Assembly: GCF_965208555.1 (NCBI RefSeq)
Contig: NZ_OZ242342.1
Coordinates: forward strand, 2,790,001 to 2,854,000
Origin: Poriferisodalis sp965208555
Lineage (GTDB): Bacteria > Actinomycetota > Acidimicrobiia > Acidimicrobiales > Poriferisodalaceae
Direction: 5' to 3'
DNA: 64,000 nucleotides
The position numbers were made by a program, and so were the translations under genes. Positions within the stretch are counted from its first letter, which is position 1; every line of letters starts with the position of its first letter. The notes beneath the pieces are model-generated. The model searched no databases. It was not told the DNA's origin and saw only the letters and a program-made list of their open reading frames with translations. Positions 59,945 through 64,000 of this stretch are shown here, piece after piece.

Positions 59945-59950
59945 TACGCT
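59945..59950 (+). promoter_or_regulatory. -10-like element TACGCT for the metallo-hydrolase gene
   Basis: TACGCT lies 65 bases before ATG 60016, and the leader contains GGAGGGG close to the start codon. Confidence 0.4.
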
Positions 59951-60015
59951 GCGCCGTAGCAACACAGCGACACGACCGGGCACGAGGGCCAGTTCGCCGG
60001 GTTGGAGGGGGGCAC

Positions 60016-60969
60016 ATGTCGGGGCACGCATCACACGCGGGACACGCAGCAGTCGAGGCTGCGCAGCTCAGCGAGGTAGCGCCGGGGGTGTACAGCTACG
60101 TGCAGCCCGACGGCACCTGGTTCATCAACAACATGGGATTCATCGCCGGCTCCAGCGGCGTGGTGTCGATCGACTCCACCTCGACCGAGCGCCGCAACCG
60201 GGCCTACATGGACGCCATTGCGTCAGTGACGTCCAGCCCGGTGAGGGTCCTGGTCAACACCCACCATCACGCCGACCACACCCACGGCAACTGCTTCTTC
60301 TCCGACGCCACGGTGATCTCGCACGCCAAATGCCGTGATGTGATGGTGGCGGCGGGCATTCCCGACTACAGCGCGGTGTTCCCTGGGGTCGAGTGGGGTG
60401 ATCTGCAGTTCCGGGCGCCGGACGTGACGTTCGAGGGCTCGATGGTGCTGCACCTCGACGACCGTTGCATCGAGCTGTCGGACCTGGGATTCGTCGCCCA
60501 CACCGACGGCGACATCGTGGCGTGGCTGCCGGACTGCCGGGTGCTGTTCTGCGGGGATCTGGTCTTTCACGGCGGCACGCCGTTCGCACTGTTCGGATCG
60601 GTGGAGGGCACGATCGGGGCCATGGACGTCCTCGAGAGCTATGGCGCGGACGTGATCGTGCCCGGCCACGGACCGCACTTCGGCGGCGCCGACATCGCCC
60701 GCGTGCTCGACGAGCAACGCTCGTACCTGCGCTTCGTGCAGGAGACCGCCGCCGAGGGACTCGACGCTGGCCGACCGCCGCTCGAACAGGCCCAGGCTGC
60801 CGATCTCGGGCCGCACGCCCGCTACACCGATCCCGAGCGACTGGCTGGCAACCTCCACGTCGCCTACCGCGAGGCGGCGACCAATGGTTACGAATTCCCG
60901 GGCGTCCCCCAGGCCATCATGGACATGGTCGCCTACAACGGCGGTGCCCTACCGCGCTGCCTGGCCTGA
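60016..60969 (+). CDS. metallo-beta-lactamase-fold hydrolase
   Basis: The 317-residue product has the MBL signature VNTHHHADHTHGN (HxHxDH class) near residue 80, followed by the downstream ligands VLFCGDLVFHGGTP and VIVPGHGPHFGG, then a helical end. This looks like the binuclear-zinc hydrolases related to MBL-fold quinone/thioester or lactone hydrolases. Substrate unknown. A His/Ala-rich start (GHASHAGHAAVEAAQ) precedes the domain. Its last 13 residues VAYNGGALPRCLA are encoded again 77 bases downstream. A divergent P450 shares its promoter region. Confidence 0.9.
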   Translation: MSGHASHAGHAAVEAAQLSEVAPGVYSYVQPDGTWFINNMGFIAGSSGVVSIDSTSTERRNRAYMDAIASVTSSPVRVLVNTHHHADHTHGNCFFSDATVISHAKCRDVMVAAGIPDYSAVFPGVEWGDLQFRAPDVTFEGSMVLHLDDRCIELSDLGFVAHTDGDIVAWLPDCRVLFCGDLVFHGGTPFALFGSVEGTIGAMDVLESYGADVIVPGHGPHFGGADIARVLDEQRSYLRFVQETAAEGLDAGRPPLEQAQAADLGPHARYTDPERLAGNLHVAYREAATNGYEFPGVPQAIMDMVAYNGGALPRCLA

Positions 60970-61068
60970 GTTCCTGCGCTGGCAGTAGGCGACCCATCAG
61001 ACACGTCGCCTACAACGGCGGCGCGCTGCCTCGCTGTCTGGCCTAGACGCGTGAGCTGGCAGTAGGCG
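60928..61068 (+). repeat. 64-bp direct repeat pair covering the gene's 3' end and its downstream tag
   Basis: Copies are 60928-60991 and 61005-61068, with a 77-base period. The coding parts encode the same 13 residues with five synonymous differences. The stops differ (TGA, TAG). After a diverged stretch both end in CTGGCAGTAGGCG. Confidence 0.9.
61005..61046 (+). pseudogene. relic 3' end of a second metallo-hydrolase-type gene
   Basis: These 42 bases encode VAYNGGALPRCLA and a TAG stop, identical in protein to the intact gene's end but with five silent changes in 13 codons. Upstream in frame there is no family similarity and no start. It is best read as the leftover carboxy-terminus of a deleted paralogue. 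Confidence 0.7.
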
Positions 61069-61152
61069 CGCGCACAATGGTTGTTCGGGCACGGCGTTTC
61101 GTGGAACGGTTGACGGATTCGTGCCATTATCAGCCGGCTCTTGGAGGCGTCC

Positions 61153-62046
61153 ATGGCAAAGTCACTGCGTGAGCGCCTAGCAGCCGCCCCGATCACCTGG
61201 GGCGTGTGCGAGGTGCCGGGATGGGGCTACCAGCTCAGCCCCGACGAAGTCCTCTCCGACATGGCCGCACTTGGCTTCACGCACACCGAATTCGGCTCAG
61301 TGGGGTTTCTGCCGGCTGACGGCAACGAGCTGGCCAGAGTGCTGCGGCGCCACGGGCTGTCGCTGCTCGGCGGCTTCGTCGCCGTGGTGCTGCACGATCC
61401 CGACCGCTTCGAGTTCGAGATGGAGCGCGTCGCCTCGGTTGTCGGCCAGATGGCCTCCGCAGGCGGCACGTGGTTCGTCAGCTGTCCGGTGTTCGACCAC
61501 GATGACTGGCAGCGTCCACGACTTGACGATGCGCAGTGGAACTCTGTGTTCGAGGGCCTTGCGGCGATTGACGATGTGACCGCTCGGTCAGGAATGAGAC
61601 ACGCGTTCCATCCTCATGTCGACTCGTTGATCCAAGACGACATCGAGACACGCGCAGTGCTCGAGCAAACCGATACGAAGCTTGTGCTCGATACGGCCCA
61701 TCTCACCTTGGGCGGCACCGATCCAGCGGCATTGGCGGGCAGTCACAGCGATCGCATCGGGCTCGTGCACCTCAAGGACGTTGACGCCACTGTGGCGCAG
61801 CGCTTGCGCTGCGGCGAGATCAGCCTGATGGGCGCAGTCCAGCAGGGGCTCTTCCCTCCCTTGGGCCAAGGCGTGGTCCGGTTGACCGAGATCATCCGAG
61901 GGCTGGAGCAGTCACGACCTGACCTGTGGTACGTGCTCGAGCAGGACGCCGCGCTGAGCGGACCCGATGCCGACGATGTGGAACGGTTGCGGCGCGGCGT
62001 CGTTCAGAGCCTGCGATTTGTGCAAGACTTCGACCTCGCGCGCTAG
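61153..62046 (+). CDS. sugar-phosphate isomerase/epimerase family protein, IolE-like (inosose dehydratase type)
   Basis: The 297-residue xylose-isomerase-like TIM barrel begins LAAAPITWGVCEVPGWGYQL, has MAALGFTHTEFGSVGFLP, then metal-site segments HPHVDSLIQ, LVLDTAHLTLGG, IGLVHLKDVDATVAQRL and WYVLEQDAAL. The opening matches IolE (2-keto-myo-inositol dehydratase) proteins. It could equally be another inositol/sugar epimerase. GGAGG lies five bases before ATG 61153, fixing the start. It precedes a sugar ABC importer, so it likely acts on the imported polyol. Confidence 0.88.
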   Translation: MAKSLRERLAAAPITWGVCEVPGWGYQLSPDEVLSDMAALGFTHTEFGSVGFLPADGNELARVLRRHGLSLLGGFVAVVLHDPDRFEFEMERVASVVGQMASAGGTWFVSCPVFDHDDWQRPRLDDAQWNSVFEGLAAIDDVTARSGMRHAFHPHVDSLIQDDIETRAVLEQTDTKLVLDTAHLTLGGTDPAALAGSHSDRIGLVHLKDVDATVAQRLRCGEISLMGAVQQGLFPPLGQGVVRLTEIIRGLEQSRPDLWYVLEQDAALSGPDADDVERLRRGVVQSLRFVQDFDLAR

Positions 62047-62107
62047 CGCCCCAGGGGAATCGGGCGTGGGCGTCGTGCTAGTTCACGTACCCGGGAGGAA
62101 GTACAGA

Positions 62108-63142
62108 ATGAGGCGTATCTACAAACTGCTGGCGTTGCTGGCTGTCATGACGTTGTTCGCAGCGGCATGCACGAGCGACAGCGACACCGACACCGCAGAC
62201 GAGCCGGCGGCCGCGGCAGCAGCCGATACCACCGAGGCCGCATCGGATGCGACCGAGGTCACGCTCACCCAGAGCGACTGCGACAAGACCTATCACGTGA
62301 TCACACACGGCGACTCGGGCACGTTCTGGTCGGTCGTAGAGGTAGCCGTAGCGGACGCGGCTGAGGCCGTCGGCTGCGACGTCGTCTACTTCGGAGCGAA
62401 CAACGATGCACAGGCACAGTCGCAGGCCATTGAGGGCGCCATCGCCGACGGTTCCGACGGCATCGCCATCTCCCTGGCGGACCCGGCAGGTCTCGAAGCC
62501 GCCGCCCGTGCGGTCGTGGCGGCGGGCATCCCGCTCTACACGCTGAACTCCGGTGTCAACAACTACAAGGATCTCGGCGCGGTGACCCACATCGGCCAGA
62601 CCGAGATCGTGGCTGGCAACGGCGCCGGTGAGCGCTTCAACGCCCTGGGCGCAACGCATGTGCTCTGTGCTCGCCAGGAGCAGGCCAACATCGGCCTTGA
62701 AGAGCGCTGCCAGGGACTTGCGGAAACCTTCGACGGCCAGGTGACCTCGGAGTTCGTCGGTCTTGACGCGAACCCCGATGAGCAGGAGCAGACCATCGCT
62801 TCGATCCTCACCGCCGACTCCAGCATTGACGCGGTGCTCGGCGTTGGCCCGAACCTGCCGCTGCGCGCGCTCGATGCCGCCGAGTCGGCAGGGCGCACGC
62901 TGCATATCGGCGGCTTCGACTTGTCATCCGACCTGATCTCGGCAATCGAAGCGGGTGACATCGCCTTCACGGTCGACCAGCAGCAGTACCTGCAGGGCTA
63001 CATTCCGGTCATCCTCATGCACCTGCAGGCGACGAACCAGAACACCGCGGGCGGCGGACTGCCGATCCTCACCGGTCCTGGCTTCGTCACGCCTGACAAC
63101 GCCGCCGAGGTCGCCGCGCTCGTCAGCGAAGGCACGAGGTAA
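62108..63142 (+). CDS. sugar/polyol ABC transporter substrate-binding lipoprotein
   Basis: The 344-residue product has a lipoprotein signal (MRRIYKLLALLAVMTLFAAA then C21), an Asp/Ala/Thr-rich linker, and a type 1 periplasmic-binding fold (THGDSGTFWSVVEVAVADAA, YFGANNDAQAQSQAIEGAIA, GIAISLADPAGLEAAARAVV, GFDLSSDLISAIEAGDIAFT). It matches the ribose/inositol-type binding proteins that serve RbsC-like permeases, one of which follows eight bases later. GGGAGGAAG precedes the ATG. The ligand is unknown; a polyol is suggested by the IolE-like neighbour. Confidence 0.94.
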   Translation: MRRIYKLLALLAVMTLFAAACTSDSDTDTADEPAAAAAADTTEAASDATEVTLTQSDCDKTYHVITHGDSGTFWSVVEVAVADAAEAVGCDVVYFGANNDAQAQSQAIEGAIADGSDGIAISLADPAGLEAAARAVVAAGIPLYTLNSGVNNYKDLGAVTHIGQTEIVAGNGAGERFNALGATHVLCARQEQANIGLEERCQGLAETFDGQVTSEFVGLDANPDEQEQTIASILTADSSIDAVLGVGPNLPLRALDAAESAGRTLHIGGFDLSSDLISAIEAGDIAFTVDQQQYLQGYIPVILMHLQATNQNTAGGGLPILTGPGFVTPDNAAEVAALVSEGTR

Positions 63143-63150
63143 CCCTCCCC

Positions 63151-64000
63151 GTGGCGGCCTTCACCGCCGGCGGGGCCGATGAACGGCTCGCGTATCGCGG
63201 GCCCATCCAACAGCTGCTCACCCGTCCTGAGATAGGTGCGCTGCTGGGCCTCGCCGGCGTGTGGCTGCTGTTCTGGCTGACTTCGGAAGCCTTCGGCACC
63301 GCCGGGGGCACAGCCAACTTCCTCGATGTAGCGGCACTGCTCGGCATCATGGCGGTGCCGGTGGCGTTGCTGATGATCGGCGGCGAGTTCGACCTGTCGT
63401 CGGGCGCGATGACGGGCGCCACCGCCATCTTCGTCATCCTGATGAGCCGCGAGGTGGGCGAGCTCGGCGGTGCGGGATTCAGCCTGCATCTCGCCGTCCC
63501 GCTGTCGCTGTGCTTCGCGCTGGCGATCGGCTGGTTCAACGGCACGCTGGTCGAACGCACATCGCTGCCCAGCTTCATCGTGACGCTGGGCACGTTCTTC
63601 ATCCTCATCGGTGCCAAGCTCGGCTTCGGCAAGCTGTTCACCAACAAGGTCATCGTCGAGGGGCTCGACGAGGCGCAGGGCTACGCCTTCTGGGACGACA
63701 TCTTCGGCGCGGAGTGGATCCGCAACCAGCACATCTGGGACGGCCGCGACTGGGCGTGGGCAGGGCTGCTCATGCTGGCCGGCGTCGCTTTGCTGCTGGG
63801 GCTGCTCGAGATGAGCTACACGCGACGGGCCGAGCCGCCGTCGTGGGCGTCGCCCGGTGCGTTCGCCGGTGCTGTTGCGGCGCCGCTGTTCGGCTTCGTC
63901 ATGCTCTTGACGACCGACGGCACGGCATCGAATTGGTTGTGGGGGGCAGTCATCACCATCGGGACGCTGGCAGGCGTCGCGACATGGTGCAGATCCCGCT
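63151..64000 (+). CDS. RbsC-type ABC sugar permease, amino-terminal part; runs off the window
   Basis: The frame from GTG 63151 is open to the window edge (283 codons). It has multiple TM helices (IGALLGLAGVWLLFWLTSEA, VAALLGIMAVPVALLMIGGE, LAVPLSLCFALAIGWFNGTL, GLLMLAGVALLLGLLEMSYT) and the RbsC-family segment MIGGEFDLSSGAMTGATAIF, then LPSFIVTLGTFFILIGAKLG. It forms the membrane channel for the upstream binding protein. The ATPase gene presumably lies beyond the edge. An insertion between helices (about 170-200, NKVIVEGLDEAQGYAFWDD) is longer than in RbsC. Confidence 0.93.
   Translation, partial: MAAFTAGGADERLAYRGPIQQLLTRPEIGALLGLAGVWLLFWLTSEAFGTAGGTANFLDVAALLGIMAVPVALLMIGGEFDLSSGAMTGATAIFVILMSREVGELGGAGFSLHLAVPLSLCFALAIGWFNGTLVERTSLPSFIVTLGTFFILIGAKLGFGKLFTNKVIVEGLDEAQGYAFWDDIFGAEWIRNQHIWDGRDWAWAGLLMLAGVALLLGLLEMSYTRRAEPPSWASPGAFAGAVAAPLFGFVMLLTTDGTASNWLWGAVITIGTLAGVATWCRSR

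Noticed and set aside
60465..61046. A long forward frame ending in the second VAYNGGALPRCLA copy
   Set aside because: Its upstream part lies out of frame over the intact hydrolase gene and is Arg-rich shadow sequence. Only the last 13 codons are meaningful.

Overview
The window is high-GC, gene-dense bacterial chromosome. The gene order is that of Actinomycetota: coaD - DivIVA-like - yceD - rpmF - plsX - acpP - rnc - Fpg-like - smc - ftsY - ffh - rpsP - khpA - rimM - trmD - rplS - yraN; comM - dprA - xerC - LytM-like - rpsB - tsf - pyrH - frr - cdsA - dxr - rip1 - ispG; rimP - nusA - infB - rbfA - truB - ribF - rpsO - pnp - dapB; and dapA - RNase J beside ftsK. A deep non-mycobacterial lineage such as Acidimicrobiia is my best guess. 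That is inference from gene content and divergence, not something the sequence proves. No rRNA, tRNA, CRISPR array, prophage or intact insertion sequence was seen, and no stretch over 300 bases lacks a gene.

Layout. 1-5.8 kb: the amino-terminal part of a UvrD-type helicase (cut by the window edge), a BtuF-like metal receptor domain, an alpha-methylacyl-CoA racemase, two unknown small genes, GTP-dependent PEP carboxykinase and a small cold-shock-like protein. 5.8-10.7 kb: fatty-acid kinase FakA, RecG, RsmD and a mini zinc-ribbon protein. 10.8-24.6 kb: lipid precursor, RNA processing, chromosome and SRP genes plus ribosomal proteins. 24.6-37.9 kb: two small reverse-strand genes, then DNA uptake/recombination, translation elongation, CDP-DAG and MEP-pathway genes. 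38-48.3 kb: the nusA-infB region through pnp. 48.4-58.6 kb: lysine/DAP biosynthesis, a Tat-exported molybdopterin oxidoreductase, RNase J, an acyl-CoA ligase, a DedA-like protein and FtsK. 58.6-64 kb: an accessory region with a P450, a metallo-beta-lactamase-fold hydrolase, a gene remnant and the start of a sugar/inositol-type ABC import locus.

The main observations are these. (1) A -10-like hexamer TANNNT, mostly TAG[CG][CG]T or TACGCT, lies 6-8 bases (once 10) before the start codon of 14 genes that have no Shine-Dalgarno sequence. This indicates extensive leaderless transcription, and it fixes several start codons. (2) The Fpg/MutM homologue between rnc and smc has lost every catalytic and zinc-binding hallmark I can check while its fold remains recognisable. 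(3) The LytM-family protein next to rpsB has lost most of its zinc ligands. (4) The 3' end of the metallo-hydrolase gene is followed by a second, synonymously diverged copy of its last 13 codons, probably the relic of a deleted paralogue. (5) A 62-bp inverted repeat brackets coaD and the DivIVA-like gene. (6) The rpsO and rimP-nusA-infB leaders contain strong hairpins. ylxR, lepB and rnhB are missing from the positions where actinobacteria usually carry them.
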